The notes beneath the pieces were generated by a model that was not told the DNA's origin, did not search any database, and saw nothing but the letters and a program-made list of their open reading frames with translations. Made by a program: the position numbers and the translations under genes. From CAYFZO01 sp965223735 (GTDB lineage: Bacteria > Pseudomonadota > Gammaproteobacteria > Poriferisulfidales > Oxydemutatoraceae), in the NCBI GenBank assembly GCA_965223735.1, contig OZ245010.1, forward strand, positions 1,782,439 to 1,846,438: a stretch of 64,000 bases of DNA, written 5' to 3'. Numbering within the stretch: position 1 is the stretch's first letter; each line of letters starts with the position of its first letter. Of this stretch, positions 1 to 8,679 are shown piece by piece.

Positions 1-500
1 TGCGGTGAGCGGTCGGGGCGGGCGTAATCGAGTTTCGGCAGTGCCAGCCACTTGCGGCGGTACATCATGTACAGCAGGCCGACGATAAAGCCTGCGCCGG
101 CAATGTCCAGGATCAGGGAAAACCAGAGATAGAAATCCCCGTACCAGAATTTGAAGCCGAGCAGTGGTTCAAGAATGTCGTGTTCAAGCGTGATCGTCAA
201 AGTGCCGAGGAACAGCAGGCCGAAACCGAAAAAAATCAGGGCGTGAGAGGACCCCGCGGCAGTGTCGCGTCTTTTCAGCGTGCGGTGCGTCAACATTGCC
301 CATATCATGCCGCCGGCGCCGCTCCACGGCCGTGCAAGCTTCAGCGGCGTTCCGTGCCGGTACTTGCGCACCAGGACATAACAGCCGTAAATGAACACCG
401 CGATCGCGGAGGCTGCGATGATGTAAAACAAGCCCGTGGCCCAGGCGGGGAAATCCTGGAACAAGATGCGGGTGATCTGTTCCGGCTGGACAGGCTTCAT
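1..500 (-). CDS. Membrane heme/Fe-S oxidoreductase (DgcB/DUF3483-like), N-terminal part, cut by window edge
   Basis: Translating the minus strand from the ATG at 500 gives an open frame that leaves the window at base 1, so only about 166 N-terminal residues are present. The visible part has hydrophobic segments at about residues 19-45, 85-105 and 125-150, separated by basic loops, as in NarI-like cytochrome b domains that precede the ferredoxin/CCG Fe-S part of DgcB-type proteins. In known gene clusters such proteins accept electrons from TMADH-like flavoproteins (for example DgcA/DgcB for dimethylglycine). Position directly downstream of tmd on the same strand supports the role of passing TMADH electrons to the quinone pool. 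The Fe-S domain itself is outside the window, so the family call rests on the N-terminus and context. A hairpin with a T run lies between tmd and this gene. Confidence 0.6.
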   Translation of the reverse strand, partial: MKPVQPEQITRILFQDFPAWATGLFYIIAASAIAVFIYGCYVLVRKYRHGTPLKLARPWSGAGGMIWAMLTHRTLKRRDTAAGSSHALIFFGFGLLFLGTLTITLEHDILEPLLGFKFWYGDFYLWFSLILDIAGAGFIVGLLYMMYRRKWLALPKLDYARPDRSP

Positions 501-544
501 CCGCCAATCACATAAAGCGCGCCGACAGCGTGGTGGGAATGTGG

Positions 545-583
545 GAAAAATTCCGGGGAATCAACAGGTGTTGTCCCCGGAAT
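545..583 (-). terminator. Intrinsic terminator or attenuator between tmd and the downstream Fe-S gene
   Basis: Read on the minus strand, a 9-bp stem (ATTCCGGGG at 583-575 pairing with CCCCGGAAT at 558-550) is followed at once by a run of five T. It starts 25 bases after the tmd stop codon. The next gene continues on the same strand 45 bases further on, so it probably lowers read-through rather than ending the operon. Confidence 0.7.
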
Positions 584-607
584 ATCTGTTTTCGGTTGTG
601 CCTGACA

Positions 608-2800
608 TTAAGTCTGGTATGTGATTTCAACTTGTCCGCCCGGCATATGCGCTGTACCCCACACAGCCACTTCCCGGCGGTAGGGTTTCGGGTACTGGGC
701 ATTTTCTTCCTCGATTTCGCGCGCCAGGCGATGCCCTTCAAACGTCGCATCGGCGATCAGCTTGGGTGCCCAGGCATCGCCGATCACATAAACGGCTTTG
801 ACGTCTTTTTGTGACCACTGGTCCTTGGCAGCCATCAAACCGTGGTGAATGCTGCCGTTTGAATGACGGCCGGTAACCAGAATAAGCGAGTCAAACTCAT
901 GCCACTTATGCGTTTTGTTTTCGCTACGCGGCAGTTTGCCGGGTCCCCGGTATTCTCTGCGATAGCCGTCGCCCCAGATGTTGTACAGCTCAATGCGGTT
1001 GGCTTCAGCTTTGGTTACCCACGTGTCTGACAGCACTTTGATTCCCAGTTCGTGAAGCATGCGTTCCATGTTCGGGTACTCCAGGGTGAAGTGCATGTAG
1101 TGCCCGACTTCGGCTCCGCTGGCGATGGTCACGTCGTGCCCGTTTTCCGTGAGCTGTTGAGCCAGGCTCGGCGCCATGAAGTAGGGATCGCAGTTCAGGA
1201 TCATTACGTTCTTGCCGATCGCCTTGTCGCCCGAGAACACTTGCTCGGGTGTCAGCATCGTCGGCAAGTTCGCATCAATTCCGGGGACCGGATCATGAGT
1301 TAGCGCATTGGTGCCGTCGGTATTCCACGAAGAACCGGTCGCGACGACGATCTTGTCCGCGCCATAATCAAGAGCGGCTTCGATGGTCACCGGATCAACC
1401 CCCAGCGCTAACCGGGAGTCCGGGTTTTTCTTGACCAGCTTATTGAGCTGTGTTTCGCGGTAATCGCGGTGATAAGCCCATTCACTGAGGCCCGGCAATG
1501 TCGAGATCGTATTCACGCATCCGCCGACTTTGTCGGCCGTATCCAGAAGATGGACGGCGTAGCCGCGTTCCATCAGCACGCGCGCGCATTCCGCGCCCGA
1601 CGGCCCGGCGCCGATCACGAGAATCGAATCGTCGGAGCCTTTGGCTGGAAAGCGTTCGGGGTGCCAGCCGCGGCGGTATTCTTCGCCGGCCGTGGCGTTC
1701 TGCGTGCAGATCATCGGCGGTCCGCCGATCTCCCAGCGGGAAATGCAGACATTGCAGCCGATGCAGACACGAATGTCGTCAATGCGGCCTTCGTCAATTT
1801 TATTCGGCAGGAACGGGTCTGAGATTGAAGGACGCGCTGCGCCGATGATGTCGAGCTGGCCGGAACGAATGACTTGGGCCATTTTTTCCGCGTCGGTAAA
1901 GCGGCCGACGCCTAATACGGGATTTTTCGTGACCGCCTTGATGTGTTTCTGCCAGGGGATCTGGTGTCCCTGCTGGTAGTAGCGTGAAGGGCCGGCGTCT
2001 TCACCCCATTCAGCAATGTCGCCGACGTTGACATCCCAGACATCCACGAGCGGGTCGGCGAGTTCGGCAAAGCGGATGCCGTCTTCTTCAACTTCAACGC
2101 TGCCTGGGCCGTAGAGCGTGTCGCAGGCAAAACGAGTTGCAATCGCGCAGTCGTCGCCGACCGCCTTGCGGACTTTCTCGAGCGTTTCAAGCCAGAAGCG
2201 CGCGCGGTTTTCCAAAGAGCCGCCGTAGTTGTCTTTGCGCTTGTTGTAGTACGGGGACAGGAATTGCAGGGGTAAATACGAGTGCGCGCCGTACACATAG
2301 ATAATGTCAAAGCCCGCGTCGCGTGCGCGTATTCCTGCATCGACGTAAAATTGCTGGACTTCGTTGATCTCGTCCTGATCCATCTCGTGGCAGTAGGTTT
2401 GCAGTTCAAACTCGGAAGCGAACTGGCTGGGGCCGCGCGGCGTGCACCGGCTTTCCATGCAGGGTGCGTGAGCCGAGCCGTACCACATTTCAATGCCGGC
2501 CAGCGAGTTGTATTTGTGGATGTAGTCGGTCATCGCTCTCAGGTTCCTGACGTCGCCTTCGTCCCAGATGCGCGCTGAAACCCGGTGACAATCATCGGAT
2601 TCCGGATGGATCGAACAGTATTCGGTATTGATGCCCGCCCAGCCGCCTTCCGCCTTTACCGAGCGGTTTGCGGCCTGAAAACCGGGCTTGTCGGAACCGG
2701 CCCCGTTGCAGTGCGGGACCTGGTAAAAACGGTTGCGTAAGGTTTTCGGGCCTATCTGCACAGGCTCAAAGAGAATGTCGTATTTTGGATCTCGTGCCAT
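608..2800 (-). CDS. tmd: Trimethylamine dehydrogenase (EC 1.5.8.2)
   Basis: This 730-residue protein has the same length as Methylophilus TMADH and can be aligned to it end to end from memory. It oxidises trimethylamine to dimethylamine and formaldehyde and passes electrons to an ETF or membrane acceptor. Visible features are the N-terminal old-yellow-enzyme barrel with PHC at residues 29-31 (Cys30 of the mature enzyme carries 6-S-cysteinyl FMN), Tyr170/His173 in VYGAHSY, Trp and Asp in IAEWGED, the 4Fe-4S site CIGCNVC plus a later Cys, and a C-terminal ADP-binding domain (VIGAGPSGAECA). Tyr61, the IAEWGED Trp and the SRWEIGG Trp keep the aromatic bowl that binds the trimethylammonium group. 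Dimethylamine dehydrogenase is reported to have Gln in place of that Tyr, so the substrate is more likely TMA than DMA. The ribosome site GGGGGAG lies just upstream of the ATG. Confidence 0.93.
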   Translation of the reverse strand: MARDPKYDILFEPVQIGPKTLRNRFYQVPHCNGAGSDKPGFQAANRSVKAEGGWAGINTEYCSIHPESDDCHRVSARIWDEGDVRNLRAMTDYIHKYNSLAGIEMWYGSAHAPCMESRCTPRGPSQFASEFELQTYCHEMDQDEINEVQQFYVDAGIRARDAGFDIIYVYGAHSYLPLQFLSPYYNKRKDNYGGSLENRARFWLETLEKVRKAVGDDCAIATRFACDTLYGPGSVEVEEDGIRFAELADPLVDVWDVNVGDIAEWGEDAGPSRYYQQGHQIPWQKHIKAVTKNPVLGVGRFTDAEKMAQVIRSGQLDIIGAARPSISDPFLPNKIDEGRIDDIRVCIGCNVCISRWEIGGPPMICTQNATAGEEYRRGWHPERFPAKGSDDSILVIGAGPSGAECARVLMERGYAVHLLDTADKVGGCVNTISTLPGLSEWAYHRDYRETQLNKLVKKNPDSRLALGVDPVTIEAALDYGADKIVVATGSSWNTDGTNALTHDPVPGIDANLPTMLTPEQVFSGDKAIGKNVMILNCDPYFMAPSLAQQLTENGHDVTIASGAEVGHYMHFTLEYPNMERMLHELGIKVLSDTWVTKAEANRIELYNIWGDGYRREYRGPGKLPRSENKTHKWHEFDSLILVTGRHSNGSIHHGLMAAKDQWSQKDVKAVYVIGDAWAPKLIADATFEGHRLAREIEEENAQYPKPYRREVAVWGTAHMPGGQVEITYQT

Positions 2801-3182
2801 TGTCGTCTCCCCCGGCTGTTTCCGCCTTATGGTGTTTGCAAGTGAGTAACGGTCAGTTTGGGCTTATATATTCGGCCTCCTCGTTGGGGGGAAGCCCGAT
2901 CCCGAACGCCAAGCGTTATTATCACATATAACCCATGAGGAATATATACATTTGGCCCCCCGTGAAAGCACACAGGGTGGTTTGCCGGGATCCGCCAAGT
3001 GTTCGTGCACGGTGTCGCGCCGCCGGGACGGGGGGTGTTGCGCGCGGGGGCGATGGCCTGGGCCGGATTGTGAAACGTGAAATGGATACCCGGTTTCCCG
3101 ACAGGGGGGGGGCGGGTATGCAAGCCGCGGTTTTTCAAGTCGATTGCCATTGCAACCGCTGCACGGCTTTGATGCGTTCCGG
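2801..3182. other. Intergenic region between tmd and the GcvT-like gene
   Basis: There is no convincing gene here. The part next to tmd is AT-rich around 2860-2950 and probably holds the tmd promoter, but I see no clear -35/-10 pair. The part next to the GcvT-like gene holds a degenerate hairpin repeat also found near 22.7 kb. Confidence 0.5.
3045..3120. repeat. Dispersed hairpin repeat, copy A
   Basis: The core GTGAAACGTGAAATGGATAC is followed by an imperfect palindrome from ATACCCG (3086) to CGGGTAT (ending 3119). A second copy with the same layout sits at 22690-22770 (core GTGAAGCGTCAGATGGATAC). The layout recalls the REP-like elements that translate as 'AKAGIH' on one strand and are common in proteobacterial intergenic DNA. 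Confidence 0.5.
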
Positions 3183-4292
3183 TCAATTTTCAGAGGTTCT
3201 TTTCTCTTTTTTCGGGTCGAGAAAAGGAATTTCCGCGGTGGTCGCTGAACACGTCAGATTTTCACCGCGTATCTCGAGTGTTATTCCCGGCTTCGCCAGA
3301 GCCGGTTCGAGTTGCACCATTGCGTAGGACTTGTTGGTCAGGGGGGAATACATCGGCGCCGTCACAACGCCGACTTTTCTGCCTTCCCGGTAAACTTCCG
3401 CATCCGCGTCCACCGCTGCATCGGTGTTGGCGGTCACACCGAAAGTCTTGATTTTTTCCCGGCCGCGGGCGGCAAGCAGGCTTTCTCTGCCCCTGTAATC
3501 GGCCTGCTTGTCTTTCGTTACGGCAAACCCGAGTCCGACTTCCCACGGAGTTAATTCTTCGTGCATATCGTAAGGATAAAACAGCAGCGCCGCCTCGACC
3601 CGGATCATGTCTATGCAGTTGAACGAGCAGGGGATGATGCCTGACGATCTGCCGTTGTCGAGAATAGCGTCCCAGATCGCGACAACGCTGTCGGCTTTGG
3701 TGAAAATTTCATAGCCGCGTTCGCCTGAGTAGCCGGTGCGCGAGAGCATGCAGTGATAGCCGAACAAGGTGGTCGGTATATGATGAAAATACTTGAGCCG
3801 GGGCAGATCCACCGGCGTGTGCTGAGCCAGGAAATCAATGGATTTCGGCCCCTGCAGGGAAATATCGTGCAGGTCGTCGTCGAGTTCGTATATGAGGTTT
3901 TTTCCTTCGGCGGATTTTCGGAGCTGCTCCATCCCGGTACCGCCCCCGTGCACCATCATCCAGTTGTTGGGAGCGATGTAGAACATGATGCAGTCGTCAG
4001 TGATCCGGCCTTCCTCGTTCAAAATGATGGCATATACCGATTTGCCCGGATAGATCCTGCTCAGATCGCGTGTGCAGACGTGGTTCAATACAGCCTGTGC
4101 ATCGGGGCCGGCAACGTGGATTTTCTTCAAGCCCGATACGTCAAATAATCCGGCGGCGGTGCGTACCGCTTTGTGCTCTTCGTTGACGTCCTGTTCATAT
4201 TCCCATGGGACGTCCATGCCGTTCCACTCGCCGAGCGGCGAACCCAGGGCGCGATGGCGCTCTTCAAGCGCCGAATGTCTTGTGACTGTCAT
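3183..4292 (-). CDS. GcvT/DmdA-family tetrahydrofolate-dependent aminomethyltransferase
   Basis: This protein of 369 residues (start MTVTRHSALEERH) is of the glycine-cleavage T-protein fold. Family landmarks are GLFDVSGLKKIHVAGPDA near residue 60, NEEGRITDD with the acidic residue needed for folate chemistry, SRTGYSGERGYEIF in the middle, and a C-terminal barrel with GVVTAPMYSPLTNKSYAMV. Such proteins move a one-carbon unit from an N- or S-methyl donor to THF. Next to tmd the likely job is capturing formaldehyde or a methyl group from di- or monomethylamine as methylene- or methyl-THF, like DmmD in other methylamine users. This is inference, because the substrate cannot be read from sequence. 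I chose the ATG at 4292, which fits the family N-terminus; in-frame starts at 4337 and 4394 would add 15-34 atypical residues. Confidence 0.75.
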   Translation of the reverse strand: MTVTRHSALEERHRALGSPLGEWNGMDVPWEYEQDVNEEHKAVRTAAGLFDVSGLKKIHVAGPDAQAVLNHVCTRDLSRIYPGKSVYAIILNEEGRITDDCIMFYIAPNNWMMVHGGGTGMEQLRKSAEGKNLIYELDDDLHDISLQGPKSIDFLAQHTPVDLPRLKYFHHIPTTLFGYHCMLSRTGYSGERGYEIFTKADSVVAIWDAILDNGRSSGIIPCSFNCIDMIRVEAALLFYPYDMHEELTPWEVGLGFAVTKDKQADYRGRESLLAARGREKIKTFGVTANTDAAVDADAEVYREGRKVGVVTAPMYSPLTNKSYAMVQLEPALAKPGITLEIRGENLTCSATTAEIPFLDPKKEKRTSEN

Positions 4293-4624
4293 TGGGTCTT
4301 TATCCGTTGATTCAGGGATATTCGGGGTTTCAATCATTGATACTATCATCAAGGCGGTTTTAATGCTGTAATATTGGCCGTGCCTGCGTATCAAGGTCTA
4401 TTTGTTCAATATATGGCGTGTTTTTCCACAATGTGTCAATATACAGGCAGGGAACATGCATTTGAATGTTCCTGAATCCAGTGTCCCGGATTATTGCATT
4501 GGAGATATAAACGGGGGTATTATCGCACACTGTGTTTATCGTTCCGGTGCGAACGATATTTCGCGCTGAACCGGCTGGTTTGCGAAAGGCCGGGCCACAC
4601 TTGTAAAAATCAGGAGGGAAAATT
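4293..4624. other. Divergent regulatory region between the GcvT-like gene and livK
   Basis: This AT-richer region separates two divergently transcribed units of the same pathway and should hold both promoters. I see no ORF and no unambiguous -35/-10 pair. The livK ribosome site AGGAGGG lies at 4612-4618. Confidence 0.4.
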
Positions 4625-5899
4625 ATGGGTGTTACACGTCGAGATTTATTAAAAGCCTCGGTCGCGGGCGCTGTCTTGAGCGGCATCGGTTTGCCTTTGT
4701 CGCTGGGCGCCAAGACCAAGACGGTAAAGATCGGCTTTCTTGCACCGTTGACGGGTGAAGTTGCCGCATGGGGACTTCCCGGACTGTACGGTTGCGAGAT
4801 CTGGGCTGAGAAAATCAACAAGGCTGGTGGTGTCAAGATCGGTAAAGACAACTACCATATTGAGTTCGTGTCGTTCGACAACGAGTACTTGCCGGATAAG
4901 GCCCTGCAGGGCTTTAAAAAGCTGGTGGCTGAAGACGACGTAAAGTTCATCATGATGCTGGGGGGGGACACCTGGCCCGCAGTGCAGCGGTTCGCGAAGC
5001 AGAACAAAATTCTGACTTCGACCCTGTTGCCGAGCGACCTGTCTCCGGACTCTCCCTATCACACCGCGCCTTGCGAGGTGCACCCGATCTACAACGTGAC
5101 GGGTGTGCAGTGGATGGCGGAGCAGTTCCCGGGTCTGAAAAAGGCGGTGATCTGTGCTCAGAACGATTCTCTGGGCCTGCCTTCCGTGGCGACTTACCGG
5201 GCGGCGTTTGAAGCCGAAGGTATTGGCGTTATAGACGAAAACATTTTTGATCCGGCGACCACTGACTTTGCGCCCGTCGTATCGTCGTTGCTGGCGAAAA
5301 AGCCGGATGTTTTCTGCCTTGACACATGCTATGCGGATTATGTGAACCTGATCACCGAGCAGTTGTATCATCAGAAGTTCAAAGGCAAGATCATCTCGTG
5401 CACTTTCGATAACTATCCGGACGTTATTGAAAAGACCAGCGAAAAATTTGTCGAAGGCTTTATCTTCCAGTTCCCTGATTTTGACGACGATGCGTTGAAC
5501 GCAGACTTCATCAATTTCAAGGATCCAAACGGCTTTTACAAAGAATACGTGAAGCGCCATCCCGGTACATGGTCAGCCGTGTCATGGGAATACGCGTCGA
5601 TCATGGATTTGTGGAAAGCGGCTGCCGAGAAAGCCGGCAGCGTGGAATCGCTTGAGGTGCAAAAGGCGATGCAGTCGGGCGGCAAAGCCCCTCATGCGTT
5701 CGGCGACGCCGAATGGTGGGGCAAGGATCTGTGGGGCATCGACAACGCGCTGGTCGGTGACTGGCCGGTTGTAACGATCCAGAAGGGCAAGGCGAAGATC
5801 GTTGACTTCAAGAGCATCCCGGCCTGGTGGAGAAAACACAAAAGCCTGATGATCAAGCACATGGAAGCCATGAACCTGATGTGGCATCAGCAACAGTAG
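4625..5899 (+). CDS. Tat-exported substrate-binding protein of a branched-chain-type ABC importer
   Basis: This 424-residue periplasmic binding protein belongs to the LivK/Peripla_BP_6 family. The N-terminus MGVTRRDLLKAS carries a twin-arginine motif followed by a hydrophobic stretch (VAGAVLSGIGLPLSLGA), so it is probably exported folded by Tat. The mature part begins KTVKIGFLAPLTGEVAAWG, the typical first strand of the family, and includes IDENIFDPATTDFAPVVSSLLAKKPDVF near residue 210. It heads a liv-type operon placed divergently from the TMA genes. A methylated amine, betaine or related small quaternary or tertiary amine is the likely ligand by context; the sequence alone does not show it. 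AGGAGGG stands seven bases before the ATG. A strong hairpin follows the stop codon, which would make this gene more abundant than the permease genes. Confidence 0.85.
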   Translation: MGVTRRDLLKASVAGAVLSGIGLPLSLGAKTKTVKIGFLAPLTGEVAAWGLPGLYGCEIWAEKINKAGGVKIGKDNYHIEFVSFDNEYLPDKALQGFKKLVAEDDVKFIMMLGGDTWPAVQRFAKQNKILTSTLLPSDLSPDSPYHTAPCEVHPIYNVTGVQWMAEQFPGLKKAVICAQNDSLGLPSVATYRAAFEAEGIGVIDENIFDPATTDFAPVVSSLLAKKPDVFCLDTCYADYVNLITEQLYHQKFKGKIISCTFDNYPDVIEKTSEKFVEGFIFQFPDFDDDALNADFINFKDPNGFYKEYVKRHPGTWSAVSWEYASIMDLWKAAAEKAGSVESLEVQKAMQSGGKAPHAFGDAEWWGKDLWGIDNALVGDWPVVTIQKGKAKIVDFKSIPAWWRKHKSLMIKHMEAMNLMWHQQQ

Positions 5900-5935
5900 T
5901 ACCACAGAGTACCAGCTGGAAATACACGTTGATTT

Positions 5936-5979
5936 TGCAGGTCTTTGACTGGAAACAGTTAAAGGCCTGCAATTTTTTT
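5936..5979 (+). terminator. Intrinsic terminator/attenuator between the binding protein and permease genes
   Basis: A 16-bp stem with only a few G-U or mismatched positions (TGCAGG...ACTG from 5936 to 5951, CAGT...CCTGCA from 5956 to 5971) is capped by a GAAA tetraloop. It is followed by seven T at 5973-5979. The permease gene follows 75 bases later on the same strand, so the element probably sets the ratio of binding protein to membrane components. Confidence 0.85.
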
Positions 5980-6054
5980 GATTTGTTCAGGGGACGGCGC
6001 AGCGGGATTTTTCTTCAACTGTGATGATCGGCTTGTGATGGAAAAGGGACTCTC

Positions 6055-6924
6055 GTGGAACTGATTCTTCAAACCTGCGTGAACGGACTGATACAAAGCG
6101 GCTTTTTCGCTTTGTGGGCGGTGGGTCTGGTATTGATATTCGGTGTCATGGGGATCATCAATTTCGCCCACGGCGAGTTTGTGATGGTGGGCGCGTACGT
6201 CGTGTGGATGCTTTATTCGCAAAATGGCTGGCCGTTTTTCGCAGCGGTGATGATGGCGCTCGTGATCGTCACCCTGATCGGGCTGGCGATGGAGGCCAAG
6301 CTGTTCAGGCCTTTGCGTGATAATCCTCTGGGCGGGCTGATCTGCTCAATCGGCGTGCTGTTCATTTTGCAGGTGATCGCGGTGAAGGTCGGCGGGCTTG
6401 GCCTGATGAAGCATGTGCCGCCGCCGACGCCCGGCACGGTCGAGTTGGTTGAGGGGGTGAGGGTCGCGGCCCAGCGGCTGATCGGGCTGGGGGTATCCGT
6501 CGGCTTGTTGCTGGTCGTGTGGGGGTTTTTGACGCGCACCAAGCTGGGGTGGGCCCTGCGTGCTGTCTCCCAGGACCGTGAAGCCGCCGCGTTGCAGGGC
6601 ATCAACATCAATCGCATTTCAATGATCGCAATGGGAGTGGGTGCGGCGCTGGCGGGTGTCGCGGGCGCGTTGATGGCGCCGCTGGTGCGTGTCGAACCTT
6701 ACATGGGGCACGCGGTCATCATCACCGCTTTCATCGTGACCATCGTCGGAGGCATCGGCAGCATTACGGGTGCGGTGCTTGCCGCCGTGCTCTATGCCTT
6801 TTTTCATACGTTCGTCACTACGTATTATGGGGGCACTATTGCAACCATGCTTGGTCTCGTGATTATGTTGGTTGTACTCATCATCAAACCAACTGGCATC
6901 ATGGGCAAGGCAGTCAGTGAATAA
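6055..6924 (+). CDS. livH: Branched-chain-type ABC transporter permease (LivH family)
   Basis: This inner-membrane permease has 289 residues and about eight hydrophobic segments. Family signatures are GVMGIINFAHGEFVMVGAY near residue 30, RAVSQDREAAALQGININ in the cytoplasmic coupling loop near residue 165, and FIVTIVGGIGSITGAVLAA near residue 225. The start codon is GTG at 6055 with AAAAGGGA upstream. Together with the next three genes it forms the membrane and ATPase part of the importer served by the Tat-exported binding protein. The gene symbol names the family and does not imply leucine as substrate. Confidence 0.88.
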   Translation: MELILQTCVNGLIQSGFFALWAVGLVLIFGVMGIINFAHGEFVMVGAYVVWMLYSQNGWPFFAAVMMALVIVTLIGLAMEAKLFRPLRDNPLGGLICSIGVLFILQVIAVKVGGLGLMKHVPPPTPGTVELVEGVRVAAQRLIGLGVSVGLLLVVWGFLTRTKLGWALRAVSQDREAAALQGININRISMIAMGVGAALAGVAGALMAPLVRVEPYMGHAVIITAFIVTIVGGIGSITGAVLAAVLYAFFHTFVTTYYGGTIATMLGLVIMLVVLIIKPTGIMGKAVSE

Positions 6925-7909
6925 CGATCACCGTACAAGAGGCGGGCAGATCGGGTCGTGGCTGCTGGGTGCCGTTTTTCTGACGGCGTTGCCTTTTCTC
7001 CTGAAGTTCCATCAGCAGGACTTCGTTATCTTTTTGCTGATCAATATCCTGGTTGTTACAAGTTATCGCCTGATGACACTTACGGGCGAATGGTCGTTGA
7101 TACACGTGGTGTTGTGGGGTATCGGCGCTTACGCCAGCGGTCTTATCACCAAGCATTTTGACGTTTCTTTCTGGTTCGCCATGCCGATGGCGGGGTTGAT
7201 CACGGCGTTGATCGCGGCGCTGTTGAGTTTTCCGCTGTTTCGCATGAGCAGCTTTTATTTCCTGATCGGTTCGTTTGCGGCCGGTGAAGCGATCCGGCTG
7301 GCGTGGAAATATTTTGTCAATCCGTTCGGCGGCCCCAAGGGCATCAAATACGTTCCGTCACCGGAGATCACGTTGCCGGGGCTCGGGAGAATTGAAATAT
7401 TCGAGCCGATCCCCTACTATTTCCTGACGCTCGTGGTGGTTGCAATATCCCTGTTTCTTCTCTACCGGATCGAACATTCGCGCATCGGTCTGACGTTGCA
7501 CGCGATTCACTGGCGTTCGCAGTTGGCCGAATCAGTCGGCGTCAATACCTGGCGTTACCGGACGCTGGCTTTTGTGGTCGCTTCCTTTTTTGCGGGTATC
7601 GCCGGTTCATTGTTTGTGCACTACCTCGGCAGCGTCAACCCCAATCAGTTCGGGGTCGGGATCATGGTGTTGGTGCTGGTGTGGGCGATCGTGGGCGGAA
7701 CCCGCACTTTTGCCGGCCCTGTCATCGGCGTGGTCGTGTTGTCCATCCTCAACGAGTTTTTCAGGGCGGCTGATGAGATACGTCCTGCAATCTACGGCGT
7801 CATCCTGATCCTCGCGATGCTGTTTTTGCCTGACGGACTCGAAAGCCTGCCCGGGAAGATCCGTGCGTTGGTTCGGCGTAAGCGGGATGCGGCTCAGGAG
7901 GCGGCGTGA
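6917..7909 (+). CDS. livM: Branched-chain-type ABC transporter permease (LivM family)
   Basis: This second permease subunit has about 330 residues and many membrane segments. The motif SLIHVVLWGIGAYASGL matches the LivM N-terminal signature, and HAIHWRSQLAESVGVN is the coupling loop. I place the start at the GTG at 6917, which overlaps the livH stop by eight bases and is preceded by GGCAAGG; an upstream in-frame start at 6872 would lie deep inside livH and lacks a ribosome site. The short overlap indicates translational coupling with livH. The C-terminus ends in a basic tail (RRKRDAAQEAA). Confidence 0.87.
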   Translation: MNNDHRTRGGQIGSWLLGAVFLTALPFLLKFHQQDFVIFLLINILVVTSYRLMTLTGEWSLIHVVLWGIGAYASGLITKHFDVSFWFAMPMAGLITALIAALLSFPLFRMSSFYFLIGSFAAGEAIRLAWKYFVNPFGGPKGIKYVPSPEITLPGLGRIEIFEPIPYYFLTLVVVAISLFLLYRIEHSRIGLTLHAIHWRSQLAESVGVNTWRYRTLAFVVASFFAGIAGSLFVHYLGSVNPNQFGVGIMVLVLVWAIVGGTRTFAGPVIGVVVLSILNEFFRAADEIRPAIYGVILILAMLFLPDGLESLPGKIRALVRRKRDAAQEAA

Positions 7910-8679
7910 GCAGCGGGCGGGAAATGGCACTGCTTGAAATCAAGGGTGTTATGCAGCAGTTTGGCGGGCTGGTCGCGCTTGATAATGTGAGCATGACGGT
8001 CAAAAAGGGCCAGATCTTCGGTCTGATCGGGCCGAACGGTGCCGGTAAAAGTACGCTGTTCAAGAACATTGCCGGGTTTTATACGCCCACCCGGGGCGAG
8101 ATCCTCTATAGAGGGGACAACATCGCGGGATATTCTCCAAGCGCGATCGCCAAGCTGGGCGTCGTCAGAACTTTTCAGGAGACGACGTTGTTCCAGGAGC
8201 TGACGGTTTACGAGAATGTATTGATCGGGCGTCACTTGCGGGCGCGTTCGAATTTGTTTGCGGCGATCTTCCACACGGATACGGGCAAACAAAAGGAGAA
8301 TGAGATCAAAGCCGTTGAGATACTCGAGTTCATGGGGCTGATCGAGCGCAAGGATCAACTCGCGTCGGAGTTGCCGCTGGGGTCGCAACGGGCGCTTGCT
8401 CTCGCCGTTGCACTGGCGGCTGAGCCCGACCTGTTGCTGATGGATGAGCCGTTCGCCGGCATGAATCCGAAAGAGACCGGTCGAATGATGGCGCTGACCA
8501 GGAAAATACGCGATACCGGAGTCACCATTGTTCTTGTTGAGCACGATATGAAAGCGGTCATGGACTTGTGCGAGTACCTGACGGTTCTCAATTTCGGCAA
8601 GTTTCTCGCGGAAGGTACGCCGCAGGAGATCCGTACCAACGAGCAGGTGATAGAAGCCTATCTGGGGGGCGGGCTGTAA
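7906..8679 (+). CDS. livG: ABC transporter ATP-binding protein (LivG family)
   Basis: This 257-residue nucleotide-binding subunit has Walker A GPNGAGKST near residue 43, RTFQETTLFQELTVYENV after the Q-loop, and Walker B LLLMDEPFAGMNP near residue 172. The signature loop reads LPLGSQRALAL, departing from LSGGQ but close to the LPYGxQR seen in LivG proteins. The GTG at 7906 overlaps the livM stop and has CAGGAGG just upstream; an ATG at 7924 (MALLEIKGV) is an alternative start that fits the usual family N-terminus. It pairs with LivF to energise uptake. Confidence 0.88.
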   Translation: MSSGREMALLEIKGVMQQFGGLVALDNVSMTVKKGQIFGLIGPNGAGKSTLFKNIAGFYTPTRGEILYRGDNIAGYSPSAIAKLGVVRTFQETTLFQELTVYENVLIGRHLRARSNLFAAIFHTDTGKQKENEIKAVEILEFMGLIERKDQLASELPLGSQRALALAVALAAEPDLLLMDEPFAGMNPKETGRMMALTRKIRDTGVTIVLVEHDMKAVMDLCEYLTVLNFGKFLAEGTPQEIRTNEQVIEAYLGGGL

